DNA of 64,000 nt. Source: Vibrio ishigakensis. Its GTDB lineage: Bacteria; Pseudomonadota; Gammaproteobacteria; Enterobacterales; Vibrionaceae. Under the pieces are notes generated by a model. The model did not search any database, was not told the origin of the DNA, and saw nothing but the letters and a program-made list of their open reading frames with translations. The stretch lies in assembly GCF_024347675.1 (NCBI RefSeq), contig NZ_AP024881.1, positions 930,001 through 994,000 on the forward strand, given 5' to 3'. Both the position numbers and the translations under genes were made by a program. The stretch's first letter is position 1; each line of letters starts with the position of its first letter. Shown here one piece after another: positions 8,351 to 17,575 of the stretch.

Positions 8351-10793
8351 TATCTTTATTCAGGTGACGGCTAGCAATACGCACTATGTTTTCCCCTTCT
8401 GAGATATTAATCAGCATCAGGTTGATCAGTTTTTGCAGCTTTTCCGTCTCTATAGACTCTTTGTTGATGGCCTTTTCTTCCAATTGCACCGCAAGCTCGG
8501 TCAGGTTATTCATATGAAGGCTCATTGCCATCCCTTTCACGCTATGCAGTGCACTGCGCAAACCGTCATGATTTTCGCCTTCATGTGTTTCGACTAATGA
8601 AGGGATAAGGTTTCTGAAGTCATTAACTAGGGTTTCTACAATCGCAATTAGACCGCTATGATCATCTGCCATTTCCTGTAAGACTTGCGAGTTACTCAGT
8701 TCTTCCTCTGTAACTTTCAGTTTTCTAATGGGCTTTCTGACTATGGACGTCACGTTAGAAGTTATTGGCGAGCCTAAGCCAGACTCTTTTCTCTTGGCAA
8801 AGGCGGTTTGCAGCGCATCAGCGAAGCTTTGTTCTTGCAGAGGTTTAGTGAGTACCGCGTTTGCACCGGCTCGCAAGAAGGCTTTATGAGGCTCATCAAA
8901 AACGTCCGCAGTGTAGGCAAATATAATCACGTCACTGGACAGCTGGTCTCTTATATAGTGGGTGCACTCAATGCCATTCATTTCAGGCATATGGTTATCC
9001 ATGATCACCAAGTCAAAGTCTTTCTCTGAGAGCATGGCAATCGCAATCTTGCCGTTTTCAGCGAGTTCTACTGTGAAGCCTAACCTAGTGCAGAAGTTTC
9101 GCGCAACAATGCCGTTGACCTTATTGTCATCTACTATCAGTACATGCAATTTAGGGTAATCGATGTCGCGGTGCGCTGAGTCTTGAATGAGCTGTGGGCT
9201 TAAGGCTTGTTCTTTCCATTCCATAGGTAAGGTGATGGTAAAAGTGGAGCCTTCTCCCTCTTTGCTTTCAAGATCGATATGACCTTTCATCAAACTGACT
9301 AACTTACTTACGATAGCCAAGCCTAGCCCGGTGCCACCGTACTTACGTGTGGTTGAGGTATCAGCTTGTTCGAATGATTTGAAGATATTTCTCTGTTTGT
9401 CTATCGGTATGCCAATGCCGGAATCAATAACAGAAATAACGAATCGGTTACTGGCTTTGTGTAAGTAGAGGTCGATAATCACGCTGCCGTGAGACGTGAA
9501 TTTGATAGCATTGCCAGTTAGATTGAAAAGGATCTGGGTTAGCCTATTGCGGTCTCCCAGTAATAGGGTGTTCTCTGGGATCTTGTTATGGGCTTTTAGC
9601 GAGATCCCTTTGTCAGACGCTAATTGAGAAAGGGGTTTAAGTACAGGATTGAGAATACGATCAACGTCGAAGAACTCTTGTTCTAATGTGAGCTTGTTTT
9701 CCTCAATTTTCGAGTAATCTAGTATGTCGTTAAGTATTGTGAGCAGGTGTTGGCCTGATTCAAGAATGATAGTGGAATGCTCAATAGTGGACGCTTCTTT
9801 ACTTTCGTCCTTGATAATCTGAGCTAGACCCAGGACGCCATTCAATGGTGTTCTGATCTCATGGCTCATCGTTGAGAGGAAGTCAGATTTCGCCTGAGTG
9901 GCTTTTTCCGCTTTTCGTTTTTCTTCCTCTAGGCGTCTGTTTTTTAGCTCCATCTCTTTATAAGAGCCTTGAAGAGTCTGAGCTAACGAATAGAAACTGC
10001 TGGTTAGTGTTGAGATCTCATCTTTGGTTCTAAAATAGGCTTTGTTTTGTAACATGTTCACGCCACGAGCCAAGTTTAGGTCTTTCATCTCATTAGATGC
10101 TAGAAGGAGAATCTTTAGTCTCTTATTCAATCTGTGTGATGCCATTATCGCGACTAGTGAAGAGATCATGATAATTAGTAGCGAGCCAAATATAAGGGTA
10201 TAGGTGGTTTTATCTGCGGATTCTTTTGAGGCATTAATTCTTTTATATATGAGTTTCTTTTCAATCCGAATGAACTTGGTTAATTCAGATTTTATCTCCC
10301 GCTTAATTTTTGCGTACTCACTTCCTTCGGTGTCTTTGGGCACGTGTTCCATAAATGCTAGATTCGAACTACGAGAATTCGAGGGATGATTCACCTCATT
10401 ACTTACTAGAGACAACCATTGCTTGTGTAGCTTATTTATATAGTTGAGTCTTTGGACTTGTTCTGGATTGTCATCCACTTGGTTGGTGAGGGTGGCAATT
10501 TTATTTGGCCACGCTGCAAGGGCATAGGTAAATTTCTCAGCAAAGCTGTTTTCATCGGTAAGCACCGCACCGCGGTGCCCATACTCCATCTTGTCCACTA
10601 GGCTCAGCAGTTCTTCTGCGCGACCGATAGCTTTATGAGTGTGGTTTACCCAACCGTTGTCGGAGAGCAGAGATTGAGTGTTGTGGTAAACGGTAGTAGA
10701 GACCACCAATACCAAGGAGATAGGAATAAAAACACAGAATAGGAATTTGACCTTTAGGGAGATATTGTCAAACCAATGAGTTATTGCGGTCAT
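8337..10793 (-). CDS. CHASE3 hybrid sensor histidine kinase with receiver and Hpt
   Basis: An 818-residue inner-membrane kinase. It has TM helices at about 15-35 and 195-215. Between them is a helical periplasmic region whose MEYGHRGAVLTDE segment matches the CHASE3 sensor pattern. Then come a HAMP-like/coiled-coil linker (to about 295), HisKA with [15 protein letters not shown] (His311), and an ATPase domain with N-box LTGNAIKFT and G-boxes DSGIGIP and GGTGLGLA. A receiver follows (VDDNKVN, Asp599 in MDNHMPEMNG, TKP), and then a C-terminal Hpt with His750 in LHSVKGMA. All residues for a four-step phosphorelay are present, so this is an active-looking kinase that could feed the nearby receivers. 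The gene stands alone on the minus strand, converging with the GGDEF-EAL gene and diverging from the peroxidase operon. GAGG lies five bases before the ATG. Signal and partner are unknown. Confidence 0.9.
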   Translation of the reverse strand: MTAITHWFDNISLKVKFLFCVFIPISLVLVVSTTVYHNTQSLLSDNGWVNHTHKAIGRAEELLSLVDKMEYGHRGAVLTDENSFAEKFTYALAAWPNKIATLTNQVDDNPEQVQRLNYINKLHKQWLSLVSNEVNHPSNSRSSNLAFMEHVPKDTEGSEYAKIKREIKSELTKFIRIEKKLIYKRINASKESADKTTYTLIFGSLLIIMISSLVAIMASHRLNKRLKILLLASNEMKDLNLARGVNMLQNKAYFRTKDEISTLTSSFYSLAQTLQGSYKEMELKNRRLEEEKRKAEKATQAKSDFLSTMSHEIRTPLNGVLGLAQIIKDESKEASTIEHSTIILESGQHLLTILNDILDYSKIEENKLTLEQEFFDVDRILNPVLKPLSQLASDKGISLKAHNKIPENTLLLGDRNRLTQILFNLTGNAIKFTSHGSVIIDLYLHKASNRFVISVIDSGIGIPIDKQRNIFKSFEQADTSTTRKYGGTGLGLAIVSKLVSLMKGHIDLESKEGEGSTFTITLPMEWKEQALSPQLIQDSAHRDIDYPKLHVLIVDDNKVNGIVARNFCTRLGFTVELAENGKIAIAMLSEKDFDLVIMDNHMPEMNGIECTHYIRDQLSSDVIIFAYTADVFDEPHKAFLRAGANAVLTKPLQEQSFADALQTAFAKRKESGLGSPITSNVTSIVRKPIRKLKVTEEELSNSQVLQEMADDHSGLIAIVETLVNDFRNLIPSLVETHEGENHDGLRSALHSVKGMAMSLHMNNLTELAVQLEEKAINKESIETEKLQKLINLMLINISEGENIVRIASRHLNKDKGVS

Positions 10794-10971
10794 TTAAACC
10801 TCTAGTACGCATAATTTATACAGTGTATCTGCCTGTATTTAAGGACATATCTGTGGCGATTCAAATTTAAGTTTCTGCTGATATTTATTTGGATTATTAA
10901 TATCGCATCCTATACTGCCGACCAAAGGATTCGCCGATAAGGGCGTGAAGGAAATCTCTGAGGTTGGGGTT

Positions 10972-11991
10972 ATGAAGAAGGCAATTATCACATTGTCAGT
11001 GATAGGGGCGTTAGGGACAGGCTTATTGTTGAATGACAGCCATGATTCTCATCAAGATGAGCATCATGGTCATGGTCATGGTCATGAAGATGAACATGCT
11101 CACGTCCATGAGGAGTCAACTAAAGCACAAATTGCGCTGGTTTCTCCTATCCCAAATGACCAAGATTACAACGCCCCTTTGGCAAGTTTAGGCTTTACCC
11201 TGTTCAATGACCCGAAGCTCTCTTCTAACGGTAAGGTCAGTTGTGCATCCTGTCATAATTTGGCCACTAATGGCGCTGAAATCACCCCTGTCTCCACCGG
11301 AGTAAAAGGCGCCGGCGATCGTAACTCACTCACTGTTTTCAACTCTTCCCTCAATTATCGATTCTTTTGGGATGGCAGGGCAAATACCTTGCTCGAGCAG
11401 CTCGACGGTCCTGTTGAGAACCCTTTAGAGATGGACTCTAGCTGGGAAGAAATAGAAACGTATGTACTCGGAAACACTCACTATAAAGAGATGTTCACCG
11501 GTGCTGGGCTAAAAATAAGCAAAGACAACATAAAGCTAGCCCTGACCGAGTTTATGCGAGCACTGAATACTCCTAATGCTCCTTTTGATCGCTATTTGGA
11601 AGGGGAAACAACCGCTTTAAATGAACAACAAACTCGAGGCTGGAATGAGTTCCAAGATCAAGGATGCATCAATTGTCATCGAGGGGTAAATATAGGCGGT
11701 GGCCTTGTGACTCGCTTTGGGTACTTTGGGTTGCCGGACAATGCTGAAGAGGAAACGTCGGCGAAATCCAACATGTTTCGCGTTGCCAGCTTACGCAATG
11801 TTGCGCAGACGGCCCCTTATTTTCACGATGGCAGCGTAGAGTCACTGCGGGAGGCGATCACCATTATGGCGAAGGTACAGTTGGGTAAGGAGCTGAGCGA
11901 ACAGAGCATTGAAGATATCCACTCATTCTTGCAGACCCTCACAGGGGAAAAACCTCAAATCCTTCAAGGGGGCGTGAATGCAAAAAATTAA
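10972..11991 (+). CDS. diheme cytochrome c peroxidase/MauG-family protein with His-rich N-terminus
   Basis: A 339-residue periplasmic c-type cytochrome. The start at 10972 gives MKKAIITLSVIGALGTG, a signal peptide or membrane anchor; a GTG nine codons upstream is less likely. Two heme-attachment motifs are visible, CASCH (91-95) and CINCH (232-236), together with family motifs FNSSLNYRFFWDGRA and SLRNVAQTAPYFHDGSV. Length fits the diheme peroxidase family, which reduces hydrogen peroxide or, as in MauG relatives, oxidises other substrates. Between the signal and the first domain lies an unusual stretch with about a dozen His among Asp/Glu residues (residues 23-46), likely metal-binding. The gene overlaps the next one, a hybrid kinase, by 14 bases, so peroxidase and kinase are translationally coupled. 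A redox or metal signal for that kinase is plausible but inferred. Confidence 0.87.
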   Translation: MKKAIITLSVIGALGTGLLLNDSHDSHQDEHHGHGHGHEDEHAHVHEESTKAQIALVSPIPNDQDYNAPLASLGFTLFNDPKLSSNGKVSCASCHNLATNGAEITPVSTGVKGAGDRNSLTVFNSSLNYRFFWDGRANTLLEQLDGPVENPLEMDSSWEEIETYVLGNTHYKEMFTGAGLKISKDNIKLALTEFMRALNTPNAPFDRYLEGETTALNEQQTRGWNEFQDQGCINCHRGVNIGGGLVTRFGYFGLPDNAEEETSAKSNMFRVASLRNVAQTAPYFHDGSVESLREAITIMAKVQLGKELSEQSIEDIHSFLQTLTGEKPQILQGGVNAKN

Positions 11992-14311
11992 GGGGACATA
12001 CCTAGTTTTAATCACACTGCTCGTCGCGTGCTCTAGCGCTCTGTTCTATCTGTATGGTCAGATCATGAAGGTAGACCAGGTATTTGTCTCTCGCAGCGCT
12101 TTGGGGCATGAGCTGATCGAGCTAAAAGAGAAGGTAATGCTTCACTCTCTCGACAGTCAAAGTGACCCCTATTATCTCAATGAAGAAGTGGTTGATATTG
12201 AGCGCAAAATTCAGATGGCGGTGCGTAGTAGGGATAAAGTTTTTCCTGAGTATGACACAAGTTTAGCTAGGCTAGATGCCTACTTTTTAGAGCACGCCCT
12301 CGCGCTTACACAGACGCTCGATAGAATAGTGGGCTTCACTATTGTCAGAAACTCGTCACTCTCCTCACTAGAATCCAATGGTGTTTTTGAACCCGAGATT
12401 ATGCTTGATGTCCTCGGCATTTCACCTAGTCAAGAGTTACCGACCTCAGAAACAGAGAAAGCCTTTACCTTGATCAATACGGTAAAAAATATCGACGGAT
12501 ATAAGAAAGAGCTTTATTCCTCCATATTTCATTCAGAAAAATCGCACTTTGTTGAAACAACAGAGCATGGCCTTGGCGATCTAAAGGCGGTTATTCAAAA
12601 ACACATCTTTATAGGTTTGTTCATCGATGCTTTGATATTGAGCTTGATAGCGTATTTGGTTTATCACCAGCGAGTGAAGGAGTTTGCAGAGAATGAGGCA
12701 ATAAACCAGGCCGCACTAGAGAAACTGGAACAAGCTAATGAGGCGAAATCTACCTTCCTCGCCACCATGAGTCATGAGCTCAGAACCCCGATGAACGGGG
12801 TATTAGGACTGGCAGAGATAATTCGTGAAGATACCAAAGAAGCGGATACAAAAGAGCATGTTCAGGTAATCTTGGACTCAGGCAGGCATTTGGTGACTTT
12901 GCTAAATGATATTTTAGATATTTCTAAGGTTGAAGGGGGAGAGTTGAAGCTTGAGAAGTGTCCGTTTCGTCTTTCTGAGCTTATCGACCTCGTTTCTAAC
13001 TCCTTGGGACCTATTTCAGAAACCAAAGGTGTGGCGCTTAAGATCACCAGCGATGTTCCAGAGCATTTGAGCTTAGTTGGTGACCCATCCAGAGTCAGAC
13101 AGATAGTATTTAACCTGGTAGGCAATGCACTTAAGTTTACAGAGCAAGGCAGCGTTGATCTTCACTTTGAACTTGATGATGGTGAGCAACCGAGACTGCT
13201 GATAAGAGTTAAAGACACAGGTGTTGGGATAGAAAGAGACAAACTGGATACCATCTTCGCGCCATTTCAGCAGGCCGACCTTTCAACCACTAGAAAATTC
13301 GGCGGTACCGGGTTAGGTCTTACCATAGTTAAGCAGTTAGCCCATCTGATGGGAGGAGACATACAGGTATTTAGCCAGCCTGGTGTCGGCAGTAAGTTTA
13401 CAGTCATTCTACCGATAGAGTGTGTTGCTACCTCCGCTGAAGCTGTTGCAGCGAGCCCTAGTCGTAGCCAATCTGAGAAGAATCAGACTGGCAAGCGAGC
13501 GTTAAGCATATTGCTTGTGGAAGATAATCTAGTAAATGCTGTTGTGGCTAACAGATTCTTGAAGAACTTTGGTTGCGAGGTGACGAACGTCAATAATGGC
13601 CTTGAAGCGCTCACCATTCTTGCAGAGAAAGCCTTTGACTTGATCATCATGGATAACCATATGCCAAGGTTAAGTGGTGTAGATACCATAAAGCAGATCA
13701 GAGAAGAGCTTAAACTAGATACCGTGATATTTGGTTATACTGCCGACGTGTTTCAGCATGCCCATGATGAGTTTATCAGTGCCGGCGCCAACTACGTGTT
13801 GACTAAACCCCTACAGCAAAGCACCTTGCATAGTGCTCTAGAGCAGTTCAGTGAACATTTTAGCGATAACCTAAAGCTGTCCTCATTTGAAGATACCCCA
13901 TCAAACGTTATTCCGCTAAAGCGCGTGCAAATTGAGAATCTCCCGATTACAGAAGAAGAGATCTCACAGAGTCCGCTGTTGAATAGTGAAGGGCTTGAGG
14001 AACAAGACAGAGTTGAGTTACTTGATGCCCTTAAGTGCGAGCTGGAGATTGCATATGAGGGCGTTATCAATGCCTATGCCGAGTCCGACCTAGAAGAGCT
14101 CAATGAAAAGCTTCATTCGCTGAAAGGAATCGCTTATGAGTTTGGCCTTGAGACTTTTGGAGCACTGGCGCTAGAAAATGAAAGCCAAGTGAGAAATAAC
14201 ATATTGCCTGAGGCTGGGCAGCTTCAAAAAATGGTCAATTTGATCTTGGTAAATAATCACCAGGTCTCCAGAATGTTAGGTAGTACCACTAAAAACAAGG
14301 ATGTTGGTTAG
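11978..14311 (+). CDS. hybrid sensor histidine kinase with receiver and Hpt
   Basis: A 777-residue kinase with TM helices at about 7-27 and 208-228 around a helical periplasmic sensor of about 180 residues. HisKA has FLATMSHELRTPMNG (His266). The ATPase domain has FNLVGNALKFT, KDTGVGI and GGTGLGLT. The receiver has VEDNLVN, Asp559 in MDNHMPRLSG and TKP, and the C-terminal Hpt-like region has His713 in LHSLKGIA. All relay residues are present. The kinase core is similar to that of 8337-10793, including the shared MDNHMP receiver motif, which suggests duplication. It starts inside the end of the peroxidase gene after a GGGGG site, and its stop codon overlaps the GTG start of the next gene. The three genes 10972-16194 therefore form one operon. 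The peroxidase may be part of what it senses. Confidence 0.9.
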   Translation: MQKIKGTYLVLITLLVACSSALFYLYGQIMKVDQVFVSRSALGHELIELKEKVMLHSLDSQSDPYYLNEEVVDIERKIQMAVRSRDKVFPEYDTSLARLDAYFLEHALALTQTLDRIVGFTIVRNSSLSSLESNGVFEPEIMLDVLGISPSQELPTSETEKAFTLINTVKNIDGYKKELYSSIFHSEKSHFVETTEHGLGDLKAVIQKHIFIGLFIDALILSLIAYLVYHQRVKEFAENEAINQAALEKLEQANEAKSTFLATMSHELRTPMNGVLGLAEIIREDTKEADTKEHVQVILDSGRHLVTLLNDILDISKVEGGELKLEKCPFRLSELIDLVSNSLGPISETKGVALKITSDVPEHLSLVGDPSRVRQIVFNLVGNALKFTEQGSVDLHFELDDGEQPRLLIRVKDTGVGIERDKLDTIFAPFQQADLSTTRKFGGTGLGLTIVKQLAHLMGGDIQVFSQPGVGSKFTVILPIECVATSAEAVAASPSRSQSEKNQTGKRALSILLVEDNLVNAVVANRFLKNFGCEVTNVNNGLEALTILAEKAFDLIIMDNHMPRLSGVDTIKQIREELKLDTVIFGYTADVFQHAHDEFISAGANYVLTKPLQQSTLHSALEQFSEHFSDNLKLSSFEDTPSNVIPLKRVQIENLPITEEEISQSPLLNSEGLEEQDRVELLDALKCELEIAYEGVINAYAESDLEELNEKLHSLKGIAYEFGLETFGALALENESQVRNNILPEAGQLQKMVNLILVNNHQVSRMLGSTTKNKDVG

Positions 14312-16194
14312 TGAAAGATATTGTTAATAAAGTAAGGGGTTCACTGCAGCTGCAGTACATATTGCTGACAGTAATTGCCTTAATCGGTTTTGCCATAGAT
14401 TTAACCATTCCCTTAGGGGTAGCGTTTGGCGTCTATTATGTGATTGTCATCCTTGTATCCCTTGCCTTTAACAACACCAGTATGACGCTGTTTTGGGCGG
14501 TGACCTGTTCATTACTTACTGTAATAGGGTTTTTAATCTCTCCAGACGGAGGGGAGATGTGGAAGGTTATCTTTAACCGTGTTATTTCGGTTGGGGCTAT
14601 TTTGACAGTAGCGATCGTCTCTTTGTTGGTTCTAAAAAAAAATAAGGAATTGATGAAGCTTGAAGCGGATCTAGAACTGTCTAGCGTGCGTTCTCGTCTT
14701 GGTGAGGTGGCCGAGTATGCCAAGGACGCGATAATTATCACCGATAAGCATGGCTGTGTATCTTGGACAAATAACGCCTTTACTCAAATCACGGGCTATG
14801 AGTTAGCCGATGTAGAGGGAAAGAAACCAGGGGACGTTCTACAAGGTAGGGATACCGAGATTGATACGGTAGAAAGATTGCACAATGCAGTTAAAAATGC
14901 CCAGCAGATAGAGGTCGAGATCTTAAACTACCACAAGAATGGAACCCCATATTGGATTGAACTTGCGATAACCCCGATACTCGTTGATGGTGAGCTTCAG
15001 CGCTTTATTGCAGTAGAGCGAGACATTACGACCAGAAAAAACCTTGAGTTTAGACTCAAAGAGTTAGCCACCATGGCAAGAGCGGAGACAGACAACAAGT
15101 CTCACTTTATGTCACTACTTATCGATGAACTGAGAGTGCCGTTAAATCGACTCAAGAATATTAACGAGAAGCTAAGACTCGATGATAGCGCCGAGAACAT
15201 CCAAGAGGTTCATGCGGGTATCAATGTATGTAACTCTTTTATAGAAAATACGATTTTGAGTATCGAAACTCTAGAGAATATCGACCTTAACAACTTCAGA
15301 ATCTACAAGTCCTCTTTCAGATTTAACTCCATAATAGAGAATCTGAGGAAGTCGACCACTCAAATTGCTGGAGAGCAGAATCTTGACTTAGAGTTCAAAG
15401 ACGAGCTTTCTCAAAGCGTGACTTATTACAGTGATAGTAGCCTGATCAATAGTATCTTCTCTTTCTATATATCAAGTGTGGCGAACAAGCTTGAAGACTG
15501 TAAGGTACTGATCCACTTCAGTGATTCGATACAGAATGACACTGGATTAGTAAATCTGTTCATTCGAATCGAAGACCTTGGGGAAGTCTATCATGTGTTA
15601 AATGATAGAGTTGGACACGGTAACTTGGATGTTTCTATTCTCTCTATGGGGCGCTCGTTTGTTTTTCAGAGATTGAACGAGGTAATTCAGAAACTAGGCG
15701 GCTCACTAGATTACGGGATAGAGAATGAAGATGCGTCGACTATCTCTCTTACGCTTCCGCTCGAGTTAGATACCAGTAGCTTTGCTCCATATCCAGTGGA
15801 AACCCATCAGCGCATCTTGATTGCTGAAGACAATAGGGTGAATGCATTAGTTTTGATTAAGATGCTTCGCTCTTTAGGCTTTGCGGACATTGATACGGCG
15901 AGGAATGGAGCAGAGGCCGTGGAGATGGCTCGCAAGAAACAATATCATGCTATCTTGATGGATAATCATATGCCGATAATGAATGGTATTGAGGCCAGCA
16001 AGATCATAAAGAAAACCGTGGATGCAGACATCAACATCATTGCTTGTACTGCTGATAGCTCAGATGTGGCGGTAGAAGGGTTTAAACAAAGTGGTGTTGA
16101 TAAAATTATCTTTAAACCTATTAATAAGGCCAAGATTCTAGAGCATCTGGAAGTGGTAGACGATTCATTTAAGGTAGTGGACAAACTGGCTTAA
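14311..16194 (+). CDS. PAS pseudo-kinase with intact receiver
   Basis: A 627-residue protein starting at a GTG that overlaps the previous stop by one base; AAGGA lies eight bases before. The N-terminus has about four TM helices (residues 15-110, MASE-like, containing DLTIPLGVAFGVYY). A PAS domain follows at about 130-245 (DAIIITDKHGCVSWTNNAF, ending in AVERDITTRKNLE), then a HisKA-like region reading FMSLLIDELRVPLNR. Asp272 stands where the phospho-accepting His should be. The ATPase-like region lacks the N-box Asn and the Gly-rich motifs (DLGEVY in place of DTGIGI). The receiver at about 500-620 is intact, with IAEDNRVN, Asp551 in MDNHMPIMNG and FKP. It should not autophosphorylate; its receiver is probably served by the Hpt of the kinase encoded just upstream. 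PAS may bind a cofactor or redox signal. Confidence 0.85.
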   Translation: MKDIVNKVRGSLQLQYILLTVIALIGFAIDLTIPLGVAFGVYYVIVILVSLAFNNTSMTLFWAVTCSLLTVIGFLISPDGGEMWKVIFNRVISVGAILTVAIVSLLVLKKNKELMKLEADLELSSVRSRLGEVAEYAKDAIIITDKHGCVSWTNNAFTQITGYELADVEGKKPGDVLQGRDTEIDTVERLHNAVKNAQQIEVEILNYHKNGTPYWIELAITPILVDGELQRFIAVERDITTRKNLEFRLKELATMARAETDNKSHFMSLLIDELRVPLNRLKNINEKLRLDDSAENIQEVHAGINVCNSFIENTILSIETLENIDLNNFRIYKSSFRFNSIIENLRKSTTQIAGEQNLDLEFKDELSQSVTYYSDSSLINSIFSFYISSVANKLEDCKVLIHFSDSIQNDTGLVNLFIRIEDLGEVYHVLNDRVGHGNLDVSILSMGRSFVFQRLNEVIQKLGGSLDYGIENEDASTISLTLPLELDTSSFAPYPVETHQRILIAEDNRVNALVLIKMLRSLGFADIDTARNGAEAVEMARKKQYHAILMDNHMPIMNGIEASKIIKKTVDADINIIACTADSSDVAVEGFKQSGVDKIIFKPINKAKILEHLEVVDDSFKVVDKLA

Positions 16195-16210
16195 CCATAA
16201 GGCCACTACC
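16173..16210. terminator. compound hairpin between convergent genes
   Basis: GGTAGTGG (16173-16180) pairs with CCACTACC (16203-16210), and inside it GGCTTA can pair with TAAGGCC. The stop codon TAA (16192-16194) of the plus-strand gene lies in the inner loop. There is no T-run, so its role as a terminator is uncertain. Confidence 0.35.
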
Positions 16211-16223
16211 GACTCTGAGGCTA

Positions 16224-17105
16224 TTAGTGATAGGTGAGGGAGTTTTGAAGCGCGGTATCTAGGTACTTCATGATGTCATCACGAGTTATACCGTCGAACG
16301 GGTAGATGGCAGTGGTCATGGCAAAGTTAAAGCGAAGTTTACTGTTCGCTACCGTGATATCTTGCATCAGCGCCGCATAGAAAGCTTGCACGAATTTTAA
16401 CGCCTTATTGTTTTCGTCGACGTTGGGTAATATTCCGTAGAAGTGGCCGTTGTAGAAACAATAGTAATGATCGGTGTTGCGATAAGCCCTCAGACGGTTA
16501 GCAAAGATCTTAAGTCCTGTCTCGTACACCTTGTCACCGTGCTCTTGAAGCAGTTGTTCAGAGTTTGTTAGGCGTATGGTGATAACGCTAAAGGCTCGTC
16601 CGTTGGCCCGATATTTATTCACCGCAAGGTCGAAGTCATTGTTGAACAGATATTGATTTCCTAACCCAGTTATTGGGTCTCTCAATGAGGCCTGTTCTAT
16701 ATCTCTTTGTAGTTGCTGTTGCTTGTCAGCATCCTGTCTCTGTTTTATGGCCTGATTGATCACCTTGTAAATGGTATCAGAGGTGAAATCATCCTTGGTG
16801 ATGTAGTCGTGGACACCGAACTTCATCGCCTCGACAGCAACTTTTTCATTGCCTTGACCGGTTAGCATGATCACAGGCGGTAATCGCGATTCTGAAATCT
16901 GATTTATTTGCGTGAGCAGCTCGATACCATTACAGTCGGGTAGTAGATAGTCGAGCAAGATACAGTCGAACTCGGAGCACTCAAGGGCTATGAGCGCAGA
17001 AACACTGTTTTCTGCGTGTTCAATTTGTAGATCGGGGTATTTACGTAGTGCACGTGAAATGGCTTCACGGTCGACAACGTCATCATCTATGACTAGTACT
17101 TTCAT
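16224..17105 (-). CDS. response regulator with degenerate GGDEF domain
   Basis: A 293-residue cytoplasmic protein. The receiver at about 1-120 has the acidic pair DDD, phospho-acceptor Asp in LDYLLPDCNG and Lys in YITKDD. A short coiled linker (residues 125-145) leads to a GGDEF-type fold that begins with the usual DPITGLGNQYLF. Where the active GGDEF motif should be, the protein has YNGHF, so it should not make c-di-GMP and may act as a GTP or c-di-GMP receptor or a protein-binding output. It overlaps the upstream single-domain regulator gene by four bases (ATGA), showing translational coupling. It is the last gene of the operon 19921-16224, so the multi-PAS kinase is the likely phosphate donor. 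Confidence 0.85.
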   Translation of the reverse strand: MKVLVIDDDVVDREAISRALRKYPDLQIEHAENSVSALIALECSEFDCILLDYLLPDCNGIELLTQINQISESRLPPVIMLTGQGNEKVAVEAMKFGVHDYITKDDFTSDTIYKVINQAIKQRQDADKQQQLQRDIEQASLRDPITGLGNQYLFNNDFDLAVNKYRANGRAFSVITIRLTNSEQLLQEHGDKVYETGLKIFANRLRAYRNTDHYYCFYNGHFYGILPNVDENNKALKFVQAFYAALMQDITVANSKLRFNFAMTTAIYPFDGITRDDIMKYLDTALQNSLTYH

Positions 17106-17554
17106 AGTTTTAGGCCTTCCTTTGGCTTAAATTCAATTATGTTCAGATAATTCTTGGCTAGCTCAACTGCGTCTATGAAAGAGTTTCCGGCGTTTTTCTT
17201 TATAATATAACCAACAATATTATAGGTATAAGCTTTAGCTATATCCTCTTCAAGAGATGAAGATGTGAGGATAAACACCACAAACTTGTTTAAATCACCT
17301 CGGCTTTTAAGCTCTTCAAGCAACTCTAGACCGTTTAGGCGTGGCATGTTGATGTCCAAAAGCATGAAAAAAGGACCATCTGAACACAGCTTTCCATCTT
17401 CGTCATACAGCATTTCGAGCGCTTCCAAGCCATCTTTCGCAACGAGTAGAGGATTGGGCACCTCTAGTTTCTTGAGCGATCGCTTTACACACTCAGTGTC
17501 GACGTAATCATCATCGACCAGAACTATCTTTACGTTAGAGGGAGTTACAGACAT
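17102..17554 (-). CDS. single-domain response regulator (Rcp1-like)
   Basis: A 150-residue receiver-only protein counted from the ATG at 17554, which has AAGGAAGG about eight bases upstream. A GTG three codons earlier is also in frame but has its ribosome site too close. Key residues: acidic pair in LVDDDYVD, phospho-acceptor Asp in LLDINMPRLNG, Thr/Ser in LTSSS, and Lys in YIIKKN. The extended layout with a loop around MLYDEDGKLCSDGP is typical of the Rcp1 class of regulators that accept phosphate from phytochrome-type kinases of the SHDLKAPLR group. It sits 21 bp after exactly such a kinase. With no output domain, it probably passes phosphate on or acts by binding a protein partner. Confidence 0.88.
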   Translation of the reverse strand: MSVTPSNVKIVLVDDDYVDTECVKRSLKKLEVPNPLLVAKDGLEALEMLYDEDGKLCSDGPFFMLLDINMPRLNGLELLEELKSRGDLNKFVVFILTSSSLEEDIAKAYTYNIVGYIIKKNAGNSFIDAVELAKNYLNIIEFKPKEGLKL

Positions 17555-17575
17555 AACTTTCACCTTCCTTTGTCT

